Assembly: GCA_965225895.1 (NCBI GenBank)
Contig: CBDDBR010000011.1
Coordinates: 496,001-560,000 of the forward strand
Origin: Endobugula sp965225895
GTDB taxonomy: Bacteria; Pseudomonadota; Gammaproteobacteria; Pseudomonadales; Cellvibrionaceae
Reading direction: 5' to 3'
DNA: 64,000 bases
Shown one piece after another: positions 7,125 to 16,775 of the stretch (position 1 is its first letter; every line of letters starts with the position of its first letter). A program made the translations under genes and the position numbers. The notes below the pieces were generated by a model. It searched no databases and was not told where the DNA came from. It saw only the letters and a program-made list of their open reading frames with translations.

Positions 7125-9731
7125 CTACTGATTGGTTTTCTTTAAGTTAAATAATATATCTAACGCCTGTTTTGGACTTAAATCGTTAGGATCTATAGCT
7201 TCTAAAGCCACTAACACTGGGTGCGGGGGAGCTGGAAATAGTTCGTTTTGTTGTGGTGTAGCCTGTCGGTTGCTGCTTGATTTTTGATCATTTGTCGTGA
7301 TGCTGTGGGGGTGCTCGCCACTTTCTAATAACTGTAACTGTTGCTGTGCTTCGTTAATCACGGCCTGAGGAATACCTGCGAGCTTGGCGACTTGTAAACC
7401 ATAACTTTGGCTGGCAGCGCCTTCTTCGATACGGTGTAAAAAAACAATATTGTCGTTATGTTCTGTGGCGGATAAATGTACATTGTGTACGCCACTCACG
7501 CTCTCGGGTAAGCTTGTGATCTCAAAATAGTGCGTAGCAAAAAGGCATAGGCCTTGAATATGTTCAGCTAAATGGTGGGCGCACGCCCATGCGAGTGATA
7601 GGCCATCAAAGGTGCTAGTACCACGTCCAATTTCATCCATTAATACCAAACTATGACGCGTTGCATTTTGTAGAATATTGGCGGTTTCGGTCATTTCTAC
7701 CATGAATGTTGAGCGTCCGCCTGCAAGGTCATCAGAAGACCCTATACGTGTAAAAATACGATCAACAATGCTAATGGTGGCACTTGCGGCTGGAACATAG
7801 CTACCAATATGAGCAAGCAGTGTAATTAATGCTGTTTGGCGCATATAAGTCGACTTACCTCCCATATTAGGGCCAGTAATAATCAACATGCGTCTATCGT
7901 GATTGAGGGTGACATCATTCGGCACAAACGGCGCCGTACCAGCCAACACCTCTTCAACGACAGGGTGGCGCCCTTGCTCAATACTGAGGCTATTGGCTTC
8001 CGCAGGTGCTAAGGTGGGGCAGGTGAAATTCAAGCGGTCTGCACGTTCTGATAATGTATTGAGTACATCCAGTTCTGCAATACCCGCGGCTGATGTTTGT
8101 AAGGCTAAAAGTTGCGTGTTGAGCTGTTCAATAATTTCTTCGTACAACGCTTTCTCGCGGCTTAATGCACGGCTTTTGGCCGAAAGCGCTTTATCTTCAA
8201 AGGTTTTCAGTTCTGGAGTAATAAAGCGTTCTGCATTTTTAAGGGTTTGGCGACGAATATATTCGGCAGGGGCTTTATCAGATTGCGCGCGGCTAATTTC
8301 AATAAAATAACCGTGTACGCGGTTATAACCTACCTTAAGGGTTGATATACCAGTGCGTTCTTTTTCTTGCGTTTCTAAATCAATTAAAAATTGGCCTGCG
8401 TTGCTACTAATATTGCGTAACTCATCCAGTTCGTTATCGTAACCTTCAGCAATGACGCCACCATCACGAATGACAACAGGTGGGTTTTCAATAATTGCTT
8501 TTTCTAATAAGGTGACCAACTCAGGAAAAGTACTAATGTTTTGACTGAGCTGTTGCAGCAAAGCACTATCATGGTCTGCCAATAATGTTTGCAATGCAGG
8601 ATAGGCTGCAAGAGATACACAAAGCCGTGATAAATCACGTGGGCGTGCAGAACGTAATGCCACGCGCGCCAATATACGTTCTAAATCACCAATAACTTTG
8701 AGCGTGTCATGCATGCCTTCAAAGCGGTAGTGTTGTAATAAGCTGCCAATGGCGGTTTGTCGTTGTTCTAGAGTCGCCTGTTGCGTGAGAGGGCGATTAA
8801 TCCAGCGACATAATTGTCGACTGCCCATTGTGGTTGCTGTGTGATTTAAGATAGAAAATAGCGTATTTTCTTCGCCGCCATTAAGGTTGATGGAAAGCTC
8901 TAGATTACGGCGTGTAGAGGCATCCATGAGTACAGCATCTTGGCGATTTTCTTGTTGAATACGACAAATATGCGGCAAAGCGGTGCGTTGTGTTTCTTGC
9001 ACATAGGCAAGTATACAGCCAGCCGCGCCTTTAGCTGTGGTGAGTTCTTCACAACCAAAGGCAATTAAGTCGCGGGTGCCAAATTGTTCGCATAATAAAC
9101 GTTGCGCAGTGTCGTTATCAAATTCCCATGGTGCACGATAGCGTACCCCATTGCGTTGTTTGCCAATATCGGTGTCTTCTAGTTGTTGATTAATGAGCAA
9201 TTCTGCAGGGTTTAAACGTTGCAGCTCTGCTTCTAATGCCTCTTCTGAGTTCACTTCTAATACATAAAATCGGCCACTGCCAACATCTAAACTGGCTACA
9301 CCGTAATGGCCATGATGTTCCGTAACTGCAACCAGTAGGTTGTCGTGATTTGCGCTTAATAAGGCCTCGTCGGTGACCGTACCCGGCGTCACAATGCGCA
9401 TTACTTTGCGTTCTACAGGCCCTTTGCTAGTGGCAGGGTCACCAATTTGTTCGCAAATAGCGACGGATTCACCCGCTTGAACAAGCTTTGCTAAATAGCC
9501 ATCGGCAGCGTGGTAGGGAATGCCTGCCATTGGAATAGGTTCGCCACCTGATTTTCCACGTGCAGTAAGTGTAATGTCTAATAATTGAGAGACTTTTTTG
9601 GCGTCGTCAAAAAACAATTCATAAAAATCCCCCATGCGATAAAAAACCACCTCGTGCGCATGTTCCGCTTTAATCTTAAGATATTGTTGCATCATGGGCG
9701 TATGTTGAGCGGTGGCGGTCGTTGATTTCAT
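7125..9731 (-). CDS. mutS: DNA mismatch repair protein MutS
   Basis: ATPase that detects mismatches and starts methyl-directed repair with MutL. At 868 residues it is close to E. coli MutS (853). The mismatch-reading F36-Y-E38 motif is at 36-38, connector and lever domains follow, and the ATPase has Walker A GPNMGGKST at 620-628, then MDEIGRGTSTFDG and the THYFE switch. The C-terminal part (from about 805) contains a Gln/Ser/Asn-rich linker and a short helical tetramerisation segment. It is complete, so the strain should not be a mutator on this account. Confidence 0.97.
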   Translation of the reverse strand: MKSTTATAQHTPMMQQYLKIKAEHAHEVVFYRMGDFYELFFDDAKKVSQLLDITLTARGKSGGEPIPMAGIPYHAADGYLAKLVQAGESVAICEQIGDPATSKGPVERKVMRIVTPGTVTDEALLSANHDNLLVAVTEHHGHYGVASLDVGSGRFYVLEVNSEEALEAELQRLNPAELLINQQLEDTDIGKQRNGVRYRAPWEFDNDTAQRLLCEQFGTRDLIAFGCEELTTAKGAAGCILAYVQETQRTALPHICRIQQENRQDAVLMDASTRRNLELSINLNGGEENTLFSILNHTATTMGSRQLCRWINRPLTQQATLEQRQTAIGSLLQHYRFEGMHDTLKVIGDLERILARVALRSARPRDLSRLCVSLAAYPALQTLLADHDSALLQQLSQNISTFPELVTLLEKAIIENPPVVIRDGGVIAEGYDNELDELRNISSNAGQFLIDLETQEKERTGISTLKVGYNRVHGYFIEISRAQSDKAPAEYIRRQTLKNAERFITPELKTFEDKALSAKSRALSREKALYEEIIEQLNTQLLALQTSAAGIAELDVLNTLSERADRLNFTCPTLAPAEANSLSIEQGRHPVVEEVLAGTAPFVPNDVTLNHDRRMLIITGPNMGGKSTYMRQTALITLLAHIGSYVPAASATISIVDRIFTRIGSSDDLAGGRSTFMVEMTETANILQNATRHSLVLMDEIGRGTSTFDGLSLAWACAHHLAEHIQGLCLFATHYFEITSLPESVSGVHNVHLSATEHNDNIVFLHRIEEGAASQSYGLQVAKLAGIPQAVINEAQQQLQLLESGEHPHSITTNDQKSSSNRQATPQQNELFPAPPHPVLVALEAIDPNDLSPKQALDILFNLKKTNQ

Positions 9732-9882
9732 TATGATTTTTACTTTAGTCTTTGTTTTTAAAGGTTTTATTGTTTATTGGTTACACCAAAAATATTCAGC
9801 AACGATAACTAAAATTGATGTAAATGGAAAGAAATAGTGTAGGTTTTTATAGGGCAGGCAAAAGCAACGGATATGCGGGGAT

Positions 9883-9904
9883 AAAAGCGCACGAATACGT
9901 GCGC
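9883..9904 (-). terminator. Terminator of the first chemoreceptor gene
   Basis: GCGCACG (9887-9893) and CGTGCGC (9898-9904) with an AATA loop. On the minus strand the stem is followed by TTTTAT. It lies 28 nt past the stop codon of the chemoreceptor. Confidence 0.75.
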
Positions 9905-9931
9905 GGGTATTATTTTACTGGGTAGCCGTGT

Positions 9932-11995
9932 TTATTCTGAGTGTTTGAGTGTGTTGTTTGATGCATTTGAGTCAATCGTAAATTGCGAAACACCTTCCAT
10001 TAATTGGCTTGCTAGGCCAGCCATTTCGTTGGCCGAGAGTAGGCTTTTATTGGAATGCGTTGATATGTCTTGGGCGCTAGTACTTACGTTGGTAATATTG
10101 CGTCCCATTTCAACGGCAACCATACTTTGTTCTTCTGCTGCGGTTGCAATTTGTGTGTTCATATCTTTGATCACATTAACGGTATCGGTAATGCTTTGTA
10201 TGGTTTCTTTTGCTGTATTGGCTTTATCAACACTTTTTTGTGCTTGCTCGTGTCCTTCATTCATTACGCTAACAGCGTTGGTTGCTCCTGTTTTTAGCCG
10301 ATCCAGCATTGCGCGAATTTCTACGGTTGATTCCTGTGTTCTTGCGGCAAGTGTACGTACTTCATCGGCAACGACCGCAAACCCACGACCTTGTTCTCCT
10401 GCTCTAGCCGCTTCGATGGCAGCATTTAGTGCTAATAAATTCGTTTGATCGGCAATACCGCTAATGGCCACTAATATCGTGTCTACAGCATTGGTTTCTT
10501 CACCCAGTTGGTTAATGGTATTAGCGGCATGTTCAATACCCTGAGCAAGATCGGTGATGTTATCGACTGTTTCAATAACAACATCATGCCCAAGTAATGC
10601 GGCTTTGTCTGCTTCTTCAGCGGCGTTAGCGGCTTCTGTCGTATTTTTGGCAACTTCACTTACAGTGGCGCCCATCTCATTCATTGCTGTTGCAATTTGT
10701 TCGGTTTCTTTTTCTTGTTGAATCGTGGTCGCGCGTGAATCATTGATTAATGTTTGTAATTTTGATGAATGCTTATGCAGCCCATTACTTGAAGATAAAA
10801 TACGGCTTACTAATATATTGAGATTATCTTTTGTGGTGTTGAGTGTATGAGCTAGAGTGTTCATGTCTTTTATGTGGCTACCAGTCAGAGGTTCTGCTGT
10901 TAAATCGCCTTTTGCCATTTTCTTGGCTCCTGACACCATGGCTTTTAGTTGTGTGGATACACTATGGCTTAAATAAAGCGCGATAGTAATACCGATAATG
11001 ATGCTAATAATGGTCACAACGGCACTGATTATTTCGAGTTTTAATTGTTCGGAATTTAAGTGTGCAACATCATCGTCAGCATATTGATTGATTGACGTGG
11101 CAAGTTCGGCTAGTAATACTTTGATTTTTCCCGCGCGCGGTGCAGCTTTTGTTCCTAGCCAGTGATTGGCTTTATTCCAATCACTTTGGCTTCTTAAATC
11201 AAACATTCTATTGGGAAGAGGGGCAAAATCTGTGCGGTTTTGACTGTATGTATTCCAAGCAGTGGTTTGTGCACTGGATAATAAATATGTTTGTTGTGAA
11301 ATTTGCTGAAAGCGCTTTTCATTAATTGCCCATTTTTTATTAAAGTCTTGGCGAAAGCTGTCGTCGCCCGATAAAAGATAGGCACGAATACTGACCAATC
11401 CTAATGCAAAAGAGCCTCGGCTATCGGCTAATAATTTTAATAAGGCTTTGCGTTCAGGTGTGGCGCTTAATGTGGCTTCTATATTAATAATTTCTGTAAT
11501 AGCACTGGATATTTTTGTTGCTTTGGGTGCGGCTTCAGTAAGAAGAATATTGAGTGACTCAATATTTTCTGGTGCGTGGGCAATATTTTCAATTTCTTGC
11601 TGAGCGATACGAAACTCTTCAATCAGTGTTTTTATGGTACTAAGGCGTTCAAGATTTTTCGTGTCGACCCAAATGCTTGATAGCTCTTCGTATGAGGCTA
11701 ATACATTGTCTATTTTTTCCCAGCCTGCGGCACGTTCGGCTTTAAATTTTTCGGCTTTATCGGGGTCGGCACCTAAAATCATATAGGCACGTAAACCTGC
11801 GAGAGATAAATCAATACCGTCGAGTAACTTTTCACCTGCGAGTACAGCGGGAAAACGATTACTAATTAAATCTTCTTCTATGACATGAATTTTTTGTACT
11901 TCGTAGATAACGTAGATAGATGAACCTGTGAAAAACATTAGCACAAGGCCAAAGCCAAATAATAAATATTGTCGTAATGAAAAAGCCATAGCCAT
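9932..11995 (-). CDS. Methyl-accepting chemotaxis protein
   Basis: Transmembrane chemoreceptor of 687 residues. TM1 is at about 8-30, a mainly helical periplasmic region spans about 31-317 and TM2 covers about 320-345. A HAMP domain follows, and then a long cytoplasmic coiled coil with the highly conserved hairpin tip EAARAGEQGRGFAVVADEVR. The large helical periplasmic part fits a 4HB/HBM-type ligand domain; the ligand is unknown. No CheW-binding pentapeptide tail is seen. It stands alone between mutS and rlmA, with its own terminator. Confidence 0.9.
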   Translation of the reverse strand: MAMAFSLRQYLLFGFGLVLMFFTGSSIYVIYEVQKIHVIEEDLISNRFPAVLAGEKLLDGIDLSLAGLRAYMILGADPDKAEKFKAERAAGWEKIDNVLASYEELSSIWVDTKNLERLSTIKTLIEEFRIAQQEIENIAHAPENIESLNILLTEAAPKATKISSAITEIINIEATLSATPERKALLKLLADSRGSFALGLVSIRAYLLSGDDSFRQDFNKKWAINEKRFQQISQQTYLLSSAQTTAWNTYSQNRTDFAPLPNRMFDLRSQSDWNKANHWLGTKAAPRAGKIKVLLAELATSINQYADDDVAHLNSEQLKLEIISAVVTIISIIIGITIALYLSHSVSTQLKAMVSGAKKMAKGDLTAEPLTGSHIKDMNTLAHTLNTTKDNLNILVSRILSSSNGLHKHSSKLQTLINDSRATTIQQEKETEQIATAMNEMGATVSEVAKNTTEAANAAEEADKAALLGHDVVIETVDNITDLAQGIEHAANTINQLGEETNAVDTILVAISGIADQTNLLALNAAIEAARAGEQGRGFAVVADEVRTLAARTQESTVEIRAMLDRLKTGATNAVSVMNEGHEQAQKSVDKANTAKETIQSITDTVNVIKDMNTQIATAAEEQSMVAVEMGRNITNVSTSAQDISTHSNKSLLSANEMAGLASQLMEGVSQFTIDSNASNNTLKHSE

Positions 11996-12085
11996 AGCGC
12001 CTATAAAAGTGGTCGTTAAAATAAGGTGGTTATTATTAAGCGTAGTATAGATTTGGCTAAATGAAGGGCTGAAATGCAGGAGAGT

Positions 12086-12925
12086 TTATTTTTTCTGGTA
12101 TAGGTACAATTTAAAGTCGCCTATATCCGTTAATGTGTGTGTATTTTCCAAGCGTGTATGACCCGCACGAGAAATGCGGTGCGCGTGGGGGGTCATATTT
12201 AGCAATTGTATGACACTATTGTGGTCGTTTAGTTGTATGGGGACTTGTAATGACATTTCTTTGACTAAGGTAAAATCATCCCCAAAATAATCATGGTGTT
12301 TCTCGGTAGTGTAGTCATTCACTGTATCGTAAATAACGCGTCTTAGCGCATGTAAGTGGTTATCTCCAGGCCCTGCATACAATATATACCCTTGCGGTTT
12401 AAGTATGCGTAAAAAAGCTTCACGCTCAATACGTGAAAACACGCTGACTATAATATCGAAACTGGCATCAAGATAAGGTGGACGATTACTTGAGGCAACA
12501 CACCATTCTATGTTTTTATCATTCGCCGCAGCGGTAATGGCGGGCTTAGAAATATCAAAGCCATATACTGTAGGATTGCTTAGGTGTTGTTGTAATTGCT
12601 CGGTATAAAATCCTTCGCCACAGCCCGCATCTAATATAGTCGTAGACGAGTCTGTGTTCAGTTGGCATTCATCTATGAGTTGTACAATGGCCTTTGCAAA
12701 GGCTTGATAATGACCCGCGCGCAAAAAACTGCGTCGACTCTGTACCATCTCGGCATTGTCACCCGGTGCTTTAGAATTTTTATGGTGTGACATTAATAGA
12801 TTTACATAGCCTTTTTTATGTCTATCAAAGCTATGATTTTGCTCACAACGTAGTGTGTTTTCGGTGCGATAGAGAATGCCTTGGCAAACAGGGCAAGCGT
12901 AGAGTGTATTAGAAGTAATGTTCAC
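12086..12925 (-). CDS. rlmA: 23S rRNA (guanine-745-N1)-methyltransferase RlmA
   Basis: Cytoplasmic SAM-dependent methyltransferase acting on helix 35 of 23S rRNA. The N-terminal zinc finger is visible as C11, C14, C27 and H31, followed by the family segment HSFDRHKKGYVNLL. The SAM motif I is LDAGCGEGFYTEQL, and the SRIEREAFLRILKPQGY region follows. At 279 residues it is near the E. coli protein (269). Family members also influence antibiotic response at G745/G748; which guanine is used here is inferred from gammaproteobacterial relatives. Confidence 0.9.
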   Translation of the reverse strand: MNITSNTLYACPVCQGILYRTENTLRCEQNHSFDRHKKGYVNLLMSHHKNSKAPGDNAEMVQSRRSFLRAGHYQAFAKAIVQLIDECQLNTDSSTTILDAGCGEGFYTEQLQQHLSNPTVYGFDISKPAITAAANDKNIEWCVASSNRPPYLDASFDIIVSVFSRIEREAFLRILKPQGYILYAGPGDNHLHALRRVIYDTVNDYTTEKHHDYFGDDFTLVKEMSLQVPIQLNDHNSVIQLLNMTPHAHRISRAGHTRLENTHTLTDIGDFKLYLYQKK

Positions 12926-13057
12926 GTGTAACCTAAATAATGAATAGGCATTATTATAGCGAGAAGTCGTAAAAAAGTGTGTTCAAAAAGTACAATACAT
13001 GTCGAATAAATACGTATAATTCATGTATTCAGTAAAAATACGGAAAAAGCACTTATT

Positions 13058-13987
13058 ATGGACTTAGTTACTACAATCAATACGTTGTACCAACAGTATG
13101 GCCAGTTATCGGGTATTACGATTGAGTGTCAAAATGAGCTTGTTGCGATAGGCATAAAAAATAAAGTGGCTGTGGCAGAGGTTTTTTTACAGGGTGCACA
13201 ATTAACGCGCTATCAGCGCATAGGTGAATCACCTGTTTTGTTTTTGAGTGATGAGTGTAGCTATCGTTCGGGAGAGGCATTAAGAGGCGGGATTCCTATT
13301 TGTTGGCCTTGGTTTGGTGATTTGCAGAAAAACCCTGAGGCGGTACAGCAACATGTACCTGCTGATGTTGCTGCTCATGCACCTGCTCATGGATTTGTGC
13401 GTCACCGCCAGTGGCAAGTGCATTCTATCACCACACCCAGTGATGAATTAACGGTTGTGGAACTCGGTATTACCACCAATAGCGATGAAGCCTATTGGCC
13501 TTATGCAACATCATTGGTATATCGTATCGAAATTGGTGTGAATATTAACGTTAGTTTGTTGATAAGTAATCATGATGAAAAACCACTGACGTTTTCAAAT
13601 GCATTACACAGTTATTTTTCAGTGAATAATATTGATAATGTTTCTATTCAAGGGTTTAACCAAGAGCAATATATTGATGCACTGGATGACTGGGCAATTA
13701 AGCAACAAGAGGGTGATATTACATTCACACAAGAAGTTGATCGTATTTATACGTGTGGTTGTACTCCTGCCGTTATCACGACAGATGATAGGGCTATTCA
13801 AGTGTCCTCACAAGGGAGCCATAGCAGTGTAATATGGAACCCGTGGGTAAAAAAATCGCAAAGCTTATCACAGTATAAAGAGGACGATTATAAGCAGATG
13901 GTATGTATTGAAACTGCAAATGTGATGGACGATTGTATAACGTTAGCACCTGAAAAATCACATACATTACAACTTACGATTGTATAA
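13058..13987 (+). CDS. D-hexose-6-phosphate mutarotase (YeaD-like)
   Basis: Aldose-1-epimerase fold enzyme interconverting alpha and beta anomers of glucose-6-phosphate and related sugars. Family signatures are GGIPICWPWFG (77-87), HAPAHGFVR with H111 and R115, NALHSYFSV and a C-terminal CIETANV with the catalytic glutamate. The length of 309 residues is normal. It is divergent from rlmA and monocistronic as far as can be seen. Confidence 0.88.
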   Translation: MDLVTTINTLYQQYGQLSGITIECQNELVAIGIKNKVAVAEVFLQGAQLTRYQRIGESPVLFLSDECSYRSGEALRGGIPICWPWFGDLQKNPEAVQQHVPADVAAHAPAHGFVRHRQWQVHSITTPSDELTVVELGITTNSDEAYWPYATSLVYRIEIGVNINVSLLISNHDEKPLTFSNALHSYFSVNNIDNVSIQGFNQEQYIDALDDWAIKQQEGDITFTQEVDRIYTCGCTPAVITTDDRAIQVSSQGSHSSVIWNPWVKKSQSLSQYKEDDYKQMVCIETANVMDDCITLAPEKSHTLQLTIV

Positions 13988-14069
13988 AAACGTAATATAG
14001 ATTGTATATATTGGTTCTTGATATGTGGAACTAATACAGTCATTCAATTTCTAAAGGATAGATATTAAT

Positions 14070-14558
14070 ATGAACGAGGTATTCACTGTGAAAATGAAAA
14101 AAATAGGTTTGATCGCTGTTGTTGCAAGTACGGCTTTTTTAGGTGCTTGTGCGAATAGTGGCTTAACGGGAGGAACTTATACACAAGAAGACGCTCGTAA
14201 AGTACAAGAGGTTAAGTATGGACGAGTCTTGTCTGTAACTCCTGTTGTTATCGAAGGCGATAGAGAAGGTTTAGTGGGTAATTTAGGCGGCACAGTTATT
14301 GGCGGTGTGGCGGGTAATTCGGTAGGTAAAGGAAATGGCCGTTCTATTGCGACAGCAATCGGTGCTGTTGTTGGTGGTATTGTTGGGCAAGCAACCGAAG
14401 AAAAACTGACCCGTAAGCAAGGCCAAGAAATTACCATTGAAATGGATACTGGCCGAACAATTTCCGTCGTGCAAGAAGTGAAAGATAAGCAATTTTTTAA
14501 TGTTGATGATCGAGTTAAATTATTGCAGTTAAACGGTGTGACACGAGTAAGTTATTAA
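14070..14558 (+). CDS. Glycine-zipper outer-membrane lipoprotein (17-kDa/SlyB type)
   Basis: Exported lipoprotein of 162 residues with a lipobox LGAC ending in C27. Residues about 65-105 contain the GxxxG-rich paired hydrophobic segments (GNLGGTVIGGVAGNSVGKGNG and AIGAVVGGIVGQ) typical of glycine-zipper 2TM proteins of the 17-kDa antigen/SlyB/PcpY group. These maintain envelope integrity in relatives; the exact role is unproved. The ATG at 14070 has AAGGA upstream; an in-frame ATG at 14094 would give a shorter, more ordinary signal peptide. A strong terminator follows. Confidence 0.85.
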   Translation: MNEVFTVKMKKIGLIAVVASTAFLGACANSGLTGGTYTQEDARKVQEVKYGRVLSVTPVVIEGDREGLVGNLGGTVIGGVAGNSVGKGNGRSIATAIGAVVGGIVGQATEEKLTRKQGQEITIEMDTGRTISVVQEVKDKQFFNVDDRVKLLQLNGVTRVSY

Positions 14559-14611
14559 GCGAACACGGCTTTTCGTAACAGGTTATTACTAATACGACAC
14601 GAATAATATTG

Positions 14612-14645
14612 AATGCGTAAGAGGTTTCTCTTACGCATTTTTTTT
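14612..14645 (+). terminator. Strong rho-independent terminator
   Basis: Perfect 12-bp stem AATGCGTAAGAG (14612-14623) and CTCTTACGCATT (14628-14639), GTTT loop, and a T8 tract at 14638-14645. It ends the lipoprotein transcript. Confidence 0.95.
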
Positions 14646-14697
14646 GCTTGATATTACCGCTAGTAAAAAGTATAGGTTGATATTCTTGTTAATAATA

Positions 14698-14749
14698 ATG
14701 TCATTAGGATGTCATCTTTTATCCGTAGTGTTATGTTTTTATTTGTCAT
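14698..14749 (+). promoter_or_regulatory. Pho box upstream of phoX
   Basis: Direct repeat ATGTCAT (14698-14704), TAGG spacer, ATGTCAT (14709-14715), matching the PhoB site rule of two 7-bp repeats at 11-bp spacing. A further half site TTGTCAT ends at 14749, exactly 33 bp (three helical turns) from the second repeat. A TATGTT near 14732 could be the -10 element. This predicts induction of phoX by phosphate limitation through PhoBR. Confidence 0.8.
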
Positions 14750-14772
14750 AAAACCATTAAAGGGGATGGATT

Positions 14773-16683
14773 ATGGATCAAACAATAGCGAGTACCACGG
14801 CAAAAACTGAAAACAAAGACATTAATAATCATGATAGCGCGACAACCGATTTTGACCATTTAGCAACCTTGGCAATATCGCGGCGTGATTTTTTGAGTAC
14901 CTGCGTGGGGTTAGGTGCGGGTGCGTTTGTGATGGGGGTGACGAGTAGTTACCCTATGTCAGCTTTAGCGCGAACCAGTGGTAAATTAAGTTTTGAAGCC
15001 GTAGCCGCTAATAGTTTGGATACCGTGACAGTACCCCATGGATATAGTTGGCATATTGTTGCTAGCTGGGGTGATCCTTTATGGTCAAAAGGGGAAGCAT
15101 TTGATGCGTCTACCCGTGGTACTGGCGTTTCGCAAGAATTAGCGCTGGGCGATAATAATGACGGTATGGCGTTATTTACAGAGCACGGAAAATATATTCT
15201 TGCTGTAAATAATGAATATGTTAACAAAGCTATTTTTCATGGTAATCGTGCATCAAAAAAGGCAGAGACTGCCGATGATGTAAGAAAAAGTAAAGCGGGT
15301 CATGGCTTAACCGTTATGGAGGTGGCTCAAAAAAATGGGCAATGGTCGATTGTTAAAGACTCACCCTATAATCGTCGTATTACCGTTGATTCACCTATGG
15401 ATATTACGGGGCCAGCACGCGGTCATACACTGTTAAAAACATTGGCAGACCCTAGTGGAACACGTGCTAAAGGTACATGGAATAATTGTGGCAATGGACG
15501 TACTCCGTGGGGAACCTATTTAGCATGTGAAGAAAATTTTAATGGATATTTTTCAAGTAGCGATGAAAACTATGTGCTGAGTGATGCATTAAAACGTTAT
15601 GGCGTTAAGCATACCGATAAAGGCTATAACTGGGCAATGGCGGATGATCGTTTTGATATTAGTCAGCACCCGAACGAGCCTAATCGAGTGGGATATATTG
15701 TGGAGCTTGATCCATTAGATCCACAATCAACACCCAAAAAACGCACGGCACTTGGACGTTTTAAGCATGAAAATGCCGAAGTTGTAATTGCCGATAGTGG
15801 TCATGTTGTCGTGTATATGGGTGACGATGAACGCGGAGAATTTCTTTATAAATTTGTGAGTCATGGAAAATACGAACGCTTTGCAAGTAAAGAAAAAAAT
15901 TCGGCATTATTAGATAGTGGTGATTTATTTGTTGCTAAGTTTCATGACGATGGTGTTGGTGAATGGTTAGTGCTTACACCAGAAACAACGGGTATGGCAT
16001 CGCAAGCAGATATTTGTATTCATACACGTATGGCAGCATCTGCGGTGGGTGCAACCACTATGGATCGCCCAGAATGGGTAGCAGCAAACCCGTATAAAAA
16101 AGAAGTGTACTGTGCGTTAACCAATAACAAAAACAGAGGCAAAAAACCCAATGCAGGCGGGGATGCAACGCCTGTTGACGGCCCTAACCCACGTGCAGTG
16201 AATAACTATGGACAGATTGTTCGTTGGATGCCAGCAGGTGGCGATCACTTATCGGTAGGTTTTAGTTGGGATCTTTTTGTGATGGCAGGAAACCCCGCTG
16301 TGCACGGTGATGCGTATGCGGGTTCTGATAATGTGAATGTATTTAATATGTTTAATTCCCCCGATGGTTTAGCTTTTGATAAACGTGGCGTGTTATGGGT
16401 GCAAACGGATGGCAAATATTCTAATAAAGATGAATTTACAGGGCATGGAAATAATCAAATGTTGGCCGCTGATCCAGATACGGGTGAGCTACGTCGATTT
16501 TTAGTGGGGCCAAAAGAATGCGAAGTGACAGGGATTACATGGTCTATTGACGGTAAAACACTCTTTGTTGGTATTCAGCATCCTGGCGAAAAAGGAGGGA
16601 GTCATTTTCCTGCTGGGGGTGATAGTGTGCCACGTTCATCTATTATTGCTATTACAAAAGATGATGGCGGTTATATTGGTTAG
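14773..16683 (+). CDS. phoX: PhoX-type alkaline phosphatase, Tat-exported
   Basis: Secreted or periplasmic phosphomonoesterase of the DUF839 family; characterised PhoX enzymes use Ca and Fe cofactors. The 636 residues include a twin-arginine signal, SRRDFL at 36-41, followed by a hydrophobic stretch. The family block NNCGNGRTPWGTYLACEENF with cofactor-binding Cys/Glu residues is intact, as are SADSGHVVVYMGDDERGEF-like segments and the C-terminal FVGIQHPGE motif. AGGGG precedes the ATG. It has its own Pho box and terminator, so it is a single-gene unit. PhoX is common in marine bacteria short of phosphate. Confidence 0.88.
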   Translation: MDQTIASTTAKTENKDINNHDSATTDFDHLATLAISRRDFLSTCVGLGAGAFVMGVTSSYPMSALARTSGKLSFEAVAANSLDTVTVPHGYSWHIVASWGDPLWSKGEAFDASTRGTGVSQELALGDNNDGMALFTEHGKYILAVNNEYVNKAIFHGNRASKKAETADDVRKSKAGHGLTVMEVAQKNGQWSIVKDSPYNRRITVDSPMDITGPARGHTLLKTLADPSGTRAKGTWNNCGNGRTPWGTYLACEENFNGYFSSSDENYVLSDALKRYGVKHTDKGYNWAMADDRFDISQHPNEPNRVGYIVELDPLDPQSTPKKRTALGRFKHENAEVVIADSGHVVVYMGDDERGEFLYKFVSHGKYERFASKEKNSALLDSGDLFVAKFHDDGVGEWLVLTPETTGMASQADICIHTRMAASAVGATTMDRPEWVAANPYKKEVYCALTNNKNRGKKPNAGGDATPVDGPNPRAVNNYGQIVRWMPAGGDHLSVGFSWDLFVMAGNPAVHGDAYAGSDNVNVFNMFNSPDGLAFDKRGVLWVQTDGKYSNKDEFTGHGNNQMLAADPDTGELRRFLVGPKECEVTGITWSIDGKTLFVGIQHPGEKGGSHFPAGGDSVPRSSIIAITKDDGGYIG

Positions 16684-16713
16684 TTCATAAATAATTACAC
16701 CGTAATAGCTCGT

Positions 16714-16752
16714 AACCTGTCATAGCCATTATGTGTTATGACAGGTTTTTTT
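16714..16752 (+). terminator. phoX terminator
   Basis: AACCTGTCATA (16714-16724) pairs with TATGACAGGTT (16737-16747) across a 12-nt loop, and T7 (16746-16752) follows. The converging cioB ends 24 nt beyond it. Confidence 0.9.
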
Positions 16753-16775
16753 ATATGTTATAAATATCGTAGCGT

